From Natronobeatus ordinarius (GTDB lineage: Archaea; Halobacteriota; Halobacteria; Halobacteriales; Natrialbaceae), in assembly GCF_024362485.1 (NCBI RefSeq), contig NZ_CP101456.1, forward strand, positions 2,480,001-2,544,000: a DNA stretch of 64,000 nucleotides. Reading direction: 5' to 3'. Made by a program: the position numbers and the translations under genes. Under the pieces are notes generated by a model. It did no database searches. It saw nothing but the letters and a program-made list of their open reading frames with translations, and was not told where the DNA came from. Shown piece by piece: positions 9,251 to 17,178 of the stretch; position 1 is the first letter of the stretch; every line of letters starts with the position of its first letter.

Positions 9251-10236
9251 TCGTCCATCACCTGCGGATCCAGCCGTGCGTAGAGCGCGTCGACGAAGAT
9301 GTTGATCACCACGAACGCGACTGCGATGAACAGGACGATTCCCTGGACGACCGGCCAGTCACCGTTCCGGAGCGAGGTGATGAACATCTGTCCCAGTCCG
9401 GGCCAGTTGAACACCTCCTCCGTGATCACCGCGCCGCCCATCAGCGTCCCGAGCTGCAGCCCGAGTACCGTGACGATCGGGATCAGCGTGTTTCGAAGCA
9501 CGTGTTTGTAGCGAATCAGGACGTTCGGTAATCCTTTGGCCTCCGTCGCGGCCACGTACGGTTTCCCGAGTTCGTCGATCATCCCGCTTCGCGTCAGGCG
9601 CGTGATCAGCGCCGTGAAGTACGTCCCGAGTGTGACCGCTGGCAGGATAATGTACCTGAGCCACTCGAGCAGGTCGCTCGGACTCCCGGTCGTGACGAGC
9701 GAGATCACTCCCTCGTGGAAGGCGACGCTCCGGCCGGAGGTTGGAAAGAGGCCGGCACCCTCGGCGAGCAGCAGGATCAGCATGAGGCCGAGCCAGAAGT
9801 TCGGCGTGCTGATCCCCACGAGCGACCCGAGCGTGGCCCCGTAATCTGCGGGCTGGTTGCGTCGGGTCGCGCTGACGACGCCGAGCGGGATCGCGATGAC
9901 GATCGCGACGATCGTCGCCGCGACGGCGAGTTCGACGGTCGCGGCGAAGTGCTGGACCACGATGTCGTTCACCGCCCGTCGCTGATTGTACGAGTAGCCC
10001 AGACTCCCCGTCAGCAGGTCGCCCAGGTAGTCCAGGTACTGGACGTACATCGGTTGATCGAGTCCGAGATCCTGACGGATCTGGTCACGCGTCGCCTGGT
10101 CTGGAACCTGTCCGGCGATCAGGTTCACCGGATCCCCGGGGGAGAGTGCCCGGAGCCCAAACATGACCGTGACGACGCCCCAGAGGACGAAAATTCCCTG
10201 GAAGAACCGCCTGAGCAGAAACTTTGCGAGAGACAT
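9247..10236 (-). CDS. ABC transporter permease (DppB-like)
   Basis: A 329-aa permease with six predicted transmembrane helices. The first is FFQGIFVLWGVVTVMFGL and the DppB hallmark SPGDPVNLIAG follows it. The EAA loop reads EAKGLPNVLIRYKHVLRNTL. It is the second gene of the operon, separated by about 90 nt from the substrate-binding protein gene and overlapping the DppC-like gene by 4 nt. Confidence 0.91.
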   Translation of the reverse strand: MSLAKFLLRRFFQGIFVLWGVVTVMFGLRALSPGDPVNLIAGQVPDQATRDQIRQDLGLDQPMYVQYLDYLGDLLTGSLGYSYNQRRAVNDIVVQHFAATVELAVAATIVAIVIAIPLGVVSATRRNQPADYGATLGSLVGISTPNFWLGLMLILLLAEGAGLFPTSGRSVAFHEGVISLVTTGSPSDLLEWLRYIILPAVTLGTYFTALITRLTRSGMIDELGKPYVAATEAKGLPNVLIRYKHVLRNTLIPIVTVLGLQLGTLMGGAVITEEVFNWPGLGQMFITSLRNGDWPVVQGIVLFIAVAFVVINIFVDALYARLDPQVMDE

Positions 10237-10324
10237 TCCGACTGTAGTGTGGCTTAGCGTTCGTGAGTAAGATAGTTTCGGTGTTCAGTGCCGCGACACC
10301 CGATCGGGTGAAAGCCCCGCCCGA

Positions 10325-11956
10325 TCAGTCCATCTCCCAGACGTAGATGCTCTCGTCTTCGCGAGCATCCCACTGGATGTCTTCGTCGAGGCCGTAAATG
10401 CTCTCCTGCAGGTGCAGGAAGACCCACGGCGCCTTCTCGCGAGCCAACTCGTTGACGTCCTGGAGCATCGCCTCCCGGGTGTCGGGGTCCTCTTCGACCT
10501 GGGTGGCCTCGAGTTCGCTCTGGAGTTCCTCGTCCTGGAAGGTCTGGACACCGCCGTCCTCGTGGAAGAAGCCGACCATTCCGTAGTCGGCGTCGCCGGT
10601 GATGACACCCCATCCGATCAGGAAGAACGGGATCTCCTCGTCGTCTGGGCCGGCAGAGGCGGCGTCGGAGACGACGTCGAACGGGACGATGTCGACGTCA
10701 CACTCGACGTTCGGGAGCTGGTCGATCTGGTCGGCGGCACGCCGGCCGACGTCGGCGTCGTTGAGGTACCGGCCCTCGGGCGCGGTGAGTGTGATCTCGG
10801 CCGGGTCGTCCTCGGTGTAGCCGGCCTCCTCGACGAGCGCCTCGGCCTCTTCTAAGTCGTGCGGGTACGGATCGAGGTCCGGGTTGTAGCCGTTGATTCC
10901 CGGCGGGACCGGCTGGGACATCGCTTCGCCGAATCCGCTCAGGACCTCGTCGATGATCTCCTGATTGTCGACGGCGTAGTTCATCGCCTGCCGGAACTCC
11001 TGGCTGTCGAACGGTTCGACCTCGTTTTTCATCGGTAGGAAGATGTTCCGGAACGAGGTCACCTGTTCGATCCGCGCGTCACCGCTTGCCTCGACTTCGC
11101 CGACGTCGTCCGGGAGGACGTTGTCGATGAGGTTGGTTTCGTCCGCCAGCAGCGAACTCACGCGACCCGAGTCGGAGGTTTCGCCCTCGAAGATCAGTTC
11201 GTTGATGCTCGGGACCTCGCCCCAGTAGTCGTCGAACGGCTCCATGACGATCCGGTTCTGTGCTGGGTTGTACTCGACGACCTGGAACGGACCCGTCCCG
11301 TTGAACGCCTCCTCGTCGTCGCCGGAGATGACGCCGTCGACGGTCGGTGCGTCCGACTCGTACCACTCCTGGCTGAGCGCCCGAAGGTAGTTACCGAACT
11401 CGAACTCCGCGAGTTGGGGCGCACCGCTGTAAGACAGCTCGAGCGTCGTCTCGTCGATCGCTTCCGCACCCTCGATCGAGCCGAGGCCCGCGACCTGGTC
11501 GGAGACCGGCGGCACTTCGGGATCGATCTGTCGCTCGAGCGTGAAGGCGATGTCCTCGGCCACCAGCTGCTGGCCCTGGTGGAAGACGACGTCGTCGCGG
11601 ATCGTCAGCTCGACCGTGCCGTCGTCGCCGTGATCCCAGGATTCGACGACACGGGGGTTGGGTTCTTCACCCGGCGTGACGTCGAACAACGGCTCGTACA
11701 CGTGGTCGTACACGTTGAAGTACGGCCCCGTGATGTGGTCGTTCGGGTCCTCGACGTCCGGGAACTCACCCTGCGTGATGGTGAGCGAATCCATCTCGAT
11801 GTCGCCACCCTCGCCGTCTCCGGTATCGTCATCGTCGTCGCCGTTGCCGATGCAACCGGCGAACGATGCGAGTCCTGCAGTGGTCACCGCAGCACCTGTG
11901 TACCGTAGTACGTCTCGGCGGTCTACCGTATCCTTGTAGGCGCCACACATACTCAT
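10325..11956 (-). CDS. ABC transporter substrate-binding lipoprotein (family 5, peptide/nickel type)
   Basis: A 543-aa extracytoplasmic solute receptor. The N-terminus carries a twin-arginine motif (DRRDVLRYTG) and a lipobox (FAGC) at about residues 32-35. An Asp-rich linker typical of haloarchaeal lipoproteins follows. The family-5 fold shows in PYFNVYDHVYEPLFD, VFHQGQQLVAEDIAFTL and FRQAMNYAVD. The start at 11956 fits a leaderless transcript with a TATA box 20-29 nt upstream; 11950 (MCGAYK) is an alternative. As first gene it is likely the most abundantly made component. Confidence 0.93.
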   Translation of the reverse strand: MSMCGAYKDTVDRRDVLRYTGAAVTTAGLASFAGCIGNGDDDDDTGDGEGGDIEMDSLTITQGEFPDVEDPNDHITGPYFNVYDHVYEPLFDVTPGEEPNPRVVESWDHGDDGTVELTIRDDVVFHQGQQLVAEDIAFTLERQIDPEVPPVSDQVAGLGSIEGAEAIDETTLELSYSGAPQLAEFEFGNYLRALSQEWYESDAPTVDGVISGDDEEAFNGTGPFQVVEYNPAQNRIVMEPFDDYWGEVPSINELIFEGETSDSGRVSSLLADETNLIDNVLPDDVGEVEASGDARIEQVTSFRNIFLPMKNEVEPFDSQEFRQAMNYAVDNQEIIDEVLSGFGEAMSQPVPPGINGYNPDLDPYPHDLEEAEALVEEAGYTEDDPAEITLTAPEGRYLNDADVGRRAADQIDQLPNVECDVDIVPFDVVSDAASAGPDDEEIPFFLIGWGVITGDADYGMVGFFHEDGGVQTFQDEELQSELEATQVEEDPDTREAMLQDVNELAREKAPWVFLHLQESIYGLDEDIQWDAREDESIYVWEMD

Positions 11957-11975
11957 ACGATTGACGAGTACACTA

Positions 11976-11985
11976 CTTATAAATA
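11976..11985 (-). promoter_or_regulatory. TATA box of the peptide ABC transporter operon
   Basis: On the minus strand the sequence TATTTATAAG lies 20-29 nt before the ATG at 11956. It is close to the haloarchaeal TATA consensus and points to a leaderless operon mRNA. Confidence 0.65.
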
Positions 11986-12097
11986 CTGGATTATACAGGC
12001 TCCAGGACTGGTCAGTCGGGAGCAGGTGTGGGGTGTTACGTGCTAACTTGCACAGCTCTCACGTTCCGGAGCGCAACTCGCTCGCGAGGCGCCCGTA

Positions 12098-12107
12098 CAT
12101 TTAAGTT
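12098..12107 (+). promoter_or_regulatory. TATA box of the RNase HI gene
   Basis: CATTTAAGTT lies 23-32 nt before the ATG at 12130, consistent with a leaderless transcript, and the surrounding stretch is AT-richer than its neighbours. Confidence 0.55.
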
Positions 12108-12129
12108 TGCCAACGATCTCTGCTAAAAC

Positions 12130-12765
12130 ATGGCCGCTCACGGCCGCCCCGCGCTGCGGGACCTGTTCGACGAGTCGCCGACTCCTCACATCGCCCATCC
12201 TCCGCGCACCCACCACCGTGACTTCTACGTCGCTACCGACGGATCGTTCCGCGAGTCGGGTGGCGGGCTTGGCGCCGTGATCGAGACGCGTGACGGTACC
12301 CGCGTCGCCCGCGTCGCGACGCCGGATACGCCGCCGGACAACAACGTCGCCGAGTATCGGGCGCTGCACCTCGGACTCGACGTCCTCGCCGCCCGCGCGC
12401 CACCGGACGCACGGGTCGGCGTCCTCGTCGACCACGACGACCTCGCCAGTAACGTGAACAACGCCGTCCTCGCGGCGAATCACCCCAACAGGAGGCCGCC
12501 CCGCCCGTTCTCGATCCCCTCCGCGAGTGCCAACCACTGGCGAGGGATCCAGGCCCGGGTCAACGGCTTCGGCGAACTCCGCGCCGCTCGTATCGACAGC
12601 GGTCAGAACCCCGCGCACCCACTCGCGAACGCCCCCACCCAGTACGAACACGTCAACCGCGAACTCGACCGGTGCGTCCTCCCCGAGCCGCCCGAACGGA
12701 CCGTCGCAGGCGTCCCGCCACCGTCCCGAGCCAACCGCAACGGCGGCAGTCGGGCATCGGACTGA
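12130..12765 (+). CDS. rnhA: Ribonuclease HI family protein
   Basis: A 211-aa protein with an RNase H fold. The first catalytic Asp is in FYVATDGSF (about residue 37), the Glu in NNVAEYRAL (about 75), and further Asp residues in LVDHDDLASN (about 101-104). A late DSGQNPAHPLANA replaces the usual His/Asp loop. The enzyme cleaves the RNA strand of RNA:DNA hybrids. An N-terminal extension of about 30 residues precedes the catalytic core, as in several haloarchaeal RNases HI. The basic C-terminal tail (SRANRNGGSRASD) is unusual for such an acidic proteome and may bind nucleic acid. Confidence 0.85.
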   Translation: MAAHGRPALRDLFDESPTPHIAHPPRTHHRDFYVATDGSFRESGGGLGAVIETRDGTRVARVATPDTPPDNNVAEYRALHLGLDVLAARAPPDARVGVLVDHDDLASNVNNAVLAANHPNRRPPRPFSIPSASANHWRGIQARVNGFGELRAARIDSGQNPAHPLANAPTQYEHVNRELDRCVLPEPPERTVAGVPPPSRANRNGGSRASD

Positions 12766-12826
12766 TCTCCCCGCGCGAGCCGCCGCTTCCCGAAGGATTA
12801 GGCTCCGTCGGCACACCCGTCGGAGT

Positions 12827-14143
12827 ATGGTATCCTGGATCGGGCAGACGTTCACCAGCGACGTCGGATGGACCCACCTCGAGCGACTCGTCGACCTCGG
12901 CAACCGAATGGCCGGTAGCGAGGGCGAGCGCGAGGGGGCCGAACTGACCCGCGACGCGCTCGACGAAGCCGGCGCGCGAAACGCCCGTCTCGAGCCCTTC
13001 GAGATTCAGGGCTGGACGCGCGGGGCGAGTTCGATCGCGGCCGACGACCTCGAACTCGACTGTATCGCCCTGCCACGGAGCCCGTCGGGGACCGCCTCGG
13101 CGGAGCTGGTCGACCTCGGCTACGGCCTCCCCGAGGACTTCGAAGCCGCCGACGTCGAGGGCGCCGTCGTGATGGTTCGCAGCGACATTCCCTCCTACTA
13201 CGACCGATACGTCCACCGACGGGAGAAGTACTACCACGCCGTCGAGGCCGGCGCCGCCGCGTTCGTCTACCGGAACCACGTCGAGGGCTGTCTCCCCCCG
13301 ACGGGCTCGGTGGGGACGCCGGACGATCCGATCGGCGAAATTCCCGCCGTCGGCGTCTCGAGCGAAGTCGGCGCCCGGCTGGCCCGCCGGTTCGAGGGCG
13401 AGCCGGTCGAGGTGTCGGTCGAGGCCGACGTCCACGACGCCGAGAGCCAGAACGTCCACGCCGAACTCGGCCCCGATACCGACGAGCGCGTCCTCGTGAC
13501 GAGCCACGTCGACGCCCACGACATCGCCGAAGGAGCGATGGACAACGGCGCGGGCACCGCGATGGTCGTCGAACTCGCGAACGCCCTCGCGGCCCGCGAG
13601 GACGAGCTCGACACCCGCGTGGAGGTCGTCGCCTACGGCGCCGAGGAGGTCGGCCTCGTCGGTTCGAGCTACCACGCCGAACGGACAGCCCACGAGACGA
13701 TCAAAGCGATCGTCAACAACGACGGCGTCGTCCGCGCCCGGACGCTCGAGTTCACCACCCACGGCTTCGACGACCTCGAGGCCGCCGTCGAAGAGATCGC
13801 CGACCGTCACGGCCACCCGGTGGAGACGATCCCGAGGCTCGGCCCCCACAGCGACCACTGGCCGTTCGTCGCCCACGGCGTCCCGGGCTACCACGTGATG
13901 AGCACTGCAGACGAGGTGGGCCGTGGCTGGGGACACACCTTCGCCGACACGCTCGACAAGATCGAAAAGCGTGATCTCCGCGAACAGGCGATTCTCCTGA
14001 CCGATCTCGTCGTCCACCTCGCGAGCGACGACGTCGAGATCGACCGTCGATCGCCCGCCGAGATCGCCGCCGACCTCGAGGCACAGGATCTCGCCGAGGG
14101 GATGCAGATTACCGGCGACTGGCCCTACGACGACCTCGAGTAG
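12827..14143 (+). CDS. M28 family zinc metallopeptidase
   Basis: A 438-aa aminopeptidase-type protein. Zinc ligands appear in order: TSHVDAHD, GAMDNGAGTA, the catalytic YGAEEVGLVGS, VNNDGV, and the final His in WGHTFADTLDK. A PA-like inserted domain (about residues 95-215) contains AAAFVYRNHVEG and GEIPAVGVSSE. No signal peptide is visible, so it may be cytoplasmic. The ATG at 12827 is chosen because coding composition changes there; the frame is open upstream only as an overlap with the RNase HI gene. A T-run (14162-14167) just after it may terminate the transcript. Confidence 0.9.
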   Translation: MVSWIGQTFTSDVGWTHLERLVDLGNRMAGSEGEREGAELTRDALDEAGARNARLEPFEIQGWTRGASSIAADDLELDCIALPRSPSGTASAELVDLGYGLPEDFEAADVEGAVVMVRSDIPSYYDRYVHRREKYYHAVEAGAAAFVYRNHVEGCLPPTGSVGTPDDPIGEIPAVGVSSEVGARLARRFEGEPVEVSVEADVHDAESQNVHAELGPDTDERVLVTSHVDAHDIAEGAMDNGAGTAMVVELANALAAREDELDTRVEVVAYGAEEVGLVGSSYHAERTAHETIKAIVNNDGVVRARTLEFTTHGFDDLEAAVEEIADRHGHPVETIPRLGPHSDHWPFVAHGVPGYHVMSTADEVGRGWGHTFADTLDKIEKRDLREQAILLTDLVVHLASDDVEIDRRSPAEIAADLEAQDLAEGMQITGDWPYDDLE

Positions 14144-14161
14144 CGCCGGTCTCCCGGAACG

Positions 14162-14167
14162 TTTTTT
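14162..14167 (+). terminator. T-run terminator after the M28 peptidase gene
   Basis: Six consecutive T residues follow the peptidase stop codon by about 18 nt. Archaeal RNA polymerase commonly terminates at such T-tracts. It also lies just before the next gene, so read-through is possible. Confidence 0.4.
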
Positions 14168-14191
14168 CCCGCCGGCTCGAACCCACGGGCG

Positions 14192-14542
14192 ATGATGGAT
14201 CTCCTCGGACCCGCCCTCGTCGGGGGTGCACTGGTCGTCGGCCTCTCGGCGTTCGTCTACCGTGACGCCCGCCGGGTCGACGTGGGCCGGCCGCGGCTGT
14301 GGGCAGCGATCGTCTTCGGCTCCTGCGGCGCGGCGTTGCTGACGTATCTGTTCGTCCCGGCGGCGCCGGTCCCCGGCTTGCTCGCGCTCGCCGTCGCCGG
14401 GCCGGTGCTGTACGCACTCGAGCGGGACGACGCGAAACACGGCGACGAGCCGGCCGATCCCCACACGCTCGCCGACGGCCCGGGGCCAGACTCCCATCGT
14501 GAATCGGCCGTGTCCGAGCGAACGGACGACTCGAGGGATTGA
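14192..14542 (+). CDS. Small membrane protein of unknown function
   Basis: A 116-aa protein with three hydrophobic segments: LLGPALVGGALVVGLSAFVY, LWAAIVFGSCGAALLTYLFV and a segment around GLLALAVAGPVLYAL. A charged C-terminal tail of about 45 residues follows. The order resembles small haloarchaeal integral membrane proteins; no motif suggests a reaction. It lies between the M28 peptidase and msrA on the same strand. Confidence 0.7.
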   Translation: MMDLLGPALVGGALVVGLSAFVYRDARRVDVGRPRLWAAIVFGSCGAALLTYLFVPAAPVPGLLALAVAGPVLYALERDDAKHGDEPADPHTLADGPGPDSHRESAVSERTDDSRD

Positions 14543-14650
14543 TCGACGTGGCGAGCAGCCGGCCGACTCGAACCAGCGATCGATAATCCGGATACCGGCG
14601 TTCGAACCGGTGCCGTCACATCTTTCCTCACCGGGCACCTCAGCTACGGT

Positions 14651-15187
14651 ATGGAACGAGCCACGTTCGGTGGCGGCTGTTTCTGGTGCGTCGAAGCGGC
14701 GCTCAAGGAGCTCGAGGGCGTCGACGAGGTGACCTCCGGCTACGCCGGCGGGCACACGGAGGGTCCGACCTACGAGGCGGTCTGCACCGGTGAGACGGGC
14801 CACGCCGAGGTAGTCCAGCTTGCCTACGACCCCGACGTCGTCGGCTACGACGACCTGCTCGAGGTCTTCTTCACGATCCACGACCCGACCCAGGTGAACC
14901 GGCAGGGGCCCGACGTCGGCAGCCAGTACCGGTCGGCGATCTACGCCCACGACGGTCGCCAGCTCGAACTCGCCGAGGCGTTCGTCGAAGAACTCGAGGC
15001 CGCCGACGTCTACGACGATCCGATCGCGACGGAGATCGAGCCGCTCGAAACGTTCTACGAGGCCGAGGCGTACCACCAGGACTACTTCGAGAAAAATCCC
15101 ACGGACGCCTACTGCCGGATGCACGCGGCGCCGAAGATCGACAAAGTCCGCGAGCGGTTCACCGAGAAGGTGCGCGTCGACGACTGA
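14651..15187 (+). CDS. msrA: Peptide-methionine (S)-S-oxide reductase MsrA
   Basis: A 178-aa enzyme beginning MERATFGGGCFWCVEA, where Cys10 in GGCFWC is the catalytic residue. SGYAGGHTEGPTYE and DPTQVNRQGPDVGSQYRS are MsrA family signatures. It repairs S-epimers of oxidised methionine in proteins using a thiol reductant. Length is standard. It is a single gene, with the deacetylase-like gene convergent downstream. Confidence 0.96.
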   Translation: MERATFGGGCFWCVEAALKELEGVDEVTSGYAGGHTEGPTYEAVCTGETGHAEVVQLAYDPDVVGYDDLLEVFFTIHDPTQVNRQGPDVGSQYRSAIYAHDGRQLELAEAFVEELEAADVYDDPIATEIEPLETFYEAEAYHQDYFEKNPTDAYCRMHAAPKIDKVRERFTEKVRVDD

Positions 15188-15223
15188 CGGTCGACTGTCG
15201 CGCACGACCGCAGCGTGAGAGGA

Positions 15224-16480
15224 TCACGGGAGGTACGCCGACTCCACGTCGGCCAGGGTGAGCACCTCGAGATCGCCGCTCGACTCGAGGTCGCTTATCG
15301 CGGCCATCGTCTGCTCGAACGTCGCGAGTCCGTCGTCCTCGAGTTGGTAGTAGGTCAACGACGTGAGTCCGCCCCAGTGGATGGTCTGTGCGAGGAGGTG
15401 GCGCGCCTCCGCGGCTGCGGGTGACGAGACGCGCGAACAGAGGTGGGGGTTCGTCGCCTGCCCCTGGGCCGGGTAGCTGCCAGCGAAACCGAGGTCGTGG
15501 TGTTCGGCGACGAGTTCGAGGCTCGTCTCGTCGTACCTGCCGGCGGGGTACGAGAAGTAGCGGGCCCCGTCCTCGTAGCCGTGCTCTTCGAGCCACGTGC
15601 TGGCCTCGCGAATCTCCGCTTCCTGCTCGGCTTCGTCTACGTTCGTGAGGATCGAATCGTGGGCCGTGTGGCTGCCGACCGTCCAGCCGGCGTCGGCGAG
15701 CTCCGCGAGCTGGGCTTCGGTGAGCCGATTCCCATCGTGTGAGTCGTCCCCACGAATCCGTCCCGGCGTGACGAACGTCGCCGCGGGGAGGTCGTACTCC
15801 TCGAGTATCGGCCGCGCCATCGTGTAGTCCGTCTCGTAGCCGCCGGCGAACTGGATCGTCACCGCGCCGGTGCTCGGCCGGGAGACGAAGTGGAAGTCGT
15901 CGACCCACAGCCGACCCGACGCCCCCTCACCCAGCCAGAGTATAATCTCGATCTTGGTCACGGCGCTCATGTCCGGCTCGCCGATGACGCCATCGATTCC
16001 GAAGTTGTGGTGGACGAGCGGGAGGCCGCCCTCGACCCGCTGGCGGAAGACGACCTTGTTCCCGCTGGCGTCAGAGAGGTGGATCACCGGATCGACCGTC
16101 CGATCGGTGGCGACCGCCAGCCCCGGGCTCGAGTTCGTACAGTCGAGCGGTTCCTCGAGGTGGCGGACGATCCGCACCTGGTCGGCCGAACCGTCGCTCT
16201 CGAGGCGGGCCGATTGCGTGCCGAGGATCGACCGACGCTCGTCCGCCGAGAGCGATCCCCGCGCGACCTCCCAGGGCGAGAGGTCTTCGAAGTCGTCGAA
16301 CGTCACGTCTTCCTCCGGGGGCTCGGGATCGGGGAGTGGACCGCCGTTGCTCGAGCCACCACCGGAATCGGTGTCGGCGCCGGTATCGTCATCGTCGTCT
16401 CCGTTTGGATCGTCGTCCGCGCCCGTGCAACCAGCGAGAGCCAGTGCGGTCGCCGTTGCGAGGTACGTGCGTCGCTTCAT
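15224..16480 (-). CDS. Polysaccharide-deacetylase-like (NodB fold) lipoprotein, catalytic Asp pair missing
   Basis: A 418-aa lipoprotein: MKRRTYLATATALALAGC gives a leader with lipobox, followed by an Asp/Ser/Gly linker. Residues about 60-200 form a beta-rich, carbohydrate-binding-like domain (FDDFEDLSPWEV to GRLWVDDFHFVSR). A NodB-like domain then runs from VTIQFAGGYETD. The second NodB motif is present as VGSHTAHDS and later motifs as YFSYPAGRYD. However, the first motif, normally TFDDG, reads QFAGG, so both Asp residues (catalytic base and metal ligand) are absent. It is probably a cell-surface glycan binder or pseudo-deacetylase; this is inference from residue loss. Confidence 0.82.
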   Translation of the reverse strand: MKRRTYLATATALALAGCTGADDDPNGDDDDDTGADTDSGGGSSNGGPLPDPEPPEEDVTFDDFEDLSPWEVARGSLSADERRSILGTQSARLESDGSADQVRIVRHLEEPLDCTNSSPGLAVATDRTVDPVIHLSDASGNKVVFRQRVEGGLPLVHHNFGIDGVIGEPDMSAVTKIEIILWLGEGASGRLWVDDFHFVSRPSTGAVTIQFAGGYETDYTMARPILEEYDLPAATFVTPGRIRGDDSHDGNRLTEAQLAELADAGWTVGSHTAHDSILTNVDEAEQEAEIREASTWLEEHGYEDGARYFSYPAGRYDETSLELVAEHHDLGFAGSYPAQGQATNPHLCSRVSSPAAAEARHLLAQTIHWGGLTSLTYYQLEDDGLATFEQTMAAISDLESSGDLEVLTLADVESAYLP

Positions 16481-16785
16481 CGGTCTGCAGACGACAGTCC
16501 GACCGGACTATTAGTTATAGAGTACTGGACAGTCATCGGGGGACGACAGTCGGGGCTTTCTTTGGCGACGTCGACCGCAACGAGACACAGGACGCTCGAT
16601 TCCGGAGCGTGCGCCCGGCGGCGCGCCCGGGTCGCGGTAGCTGGTTACTTCGTCGAGTTATCAACCGTGTACCGGCTGGAATGGAGCGATTACCGCCGTT
16701 CGGAGACGCCGAACTGGCTCGGATTCCGACCGTAGGGAACTCACCTCCGAGCTGTCGGTTCGGACGAACGGAGCCGACGTACGCG
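16481..16785. other. Gene-free interval between the deacetylase-like and HalOD1 genes
   Basis: No convincing gene was seen. The left part holds the minus-strand TATA-like element (about 16508-16520) of the deacetylase-like gene. The remainder has ordinary GC content without repeats that I could recognise. Confidence 0.5.
16508..16520 (-). promoter_or_regulatory. TATA-like element of the deacetylase-like gene
   Basis: The minus strand reads CTATAACTAATAG about 28-40 nt before the ATG at 16480, in a locally AT-rich patch. Confidence 0.5.
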
Positions 16786-17073
16786 TCACTCAGAAGGCGT
16801 CGGCTCGAGCGTAACCGACCCGTCGGGTTCGATCGTCACCACGTAGTCGCAGAATTCGAACGTGACCCGACCCAGGTTCCGTTCGATGCCGTTTGCTTTC
16901 GGAGCGAAGAGATCGTCGAGCGCCTGCGGATCGACGACGTCGTGTAGCGTCTCGTACTCCGGTGGGCAGAGCGCTTCCGGTGAAACGCCTTCCGCGTCCG
17001 CGACGGCCTCGACGACCGCCTGGCTCGGTGGCGTTCGGTACGAGACGTCGATTCGGTCTCCCCCCTCTTCCAT
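16786..17073 (-). CDS. HalOD1 output-domain protein
   Basis: A 95-aa protein starting MEEGGDRIDVSYRTPPSQAV. It shows the HalOD1 layout: a beta/alpha start with VVEAVADAEGVSPEAL, PPEYETLHDVVDPQALDDLF, and a terminal VTFEFCDYVVTIEPDGSV strand pair. HalOD1 is a haloarchaeal output domain often found alone or attached to signalling proteins; its biochemical role is unknown. The frame is open for 22 more codons upstream, but the ATG at 17073 matches the usual family start. It lies just downstream of leuS in the opposite reading direction's shadow and on the same strand. Confidence 0.82.
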   Translation of the reverse strand: MEEGGDRIDVSYRTPPSQAVVEAVADAEGVSPEALCPPEYETLHDVVDPQALDDLFAPKANGIERNLGRVTFEFCDYVVTIEPDGSVTLEPTPSE

Positions 17074-17178
17074 CGTTTGCACTACGTACCAATGCGTGCA
17101 AAATAAGTGTGTCCTTCTCGGTTCAACCAGTTGGTTCATTCGTCGAATCTAGCACGTTTGGGCTCGAACGTCGCCCAC

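Noticed and set aside
12653-15205. An 850-codon minus-strand open frame opposite the M28 peptidase and msrA
   Set aside because: High GC removes stop codons from opposing frames. The plus-strand genes have catalytic motifs; the minus frame has none.
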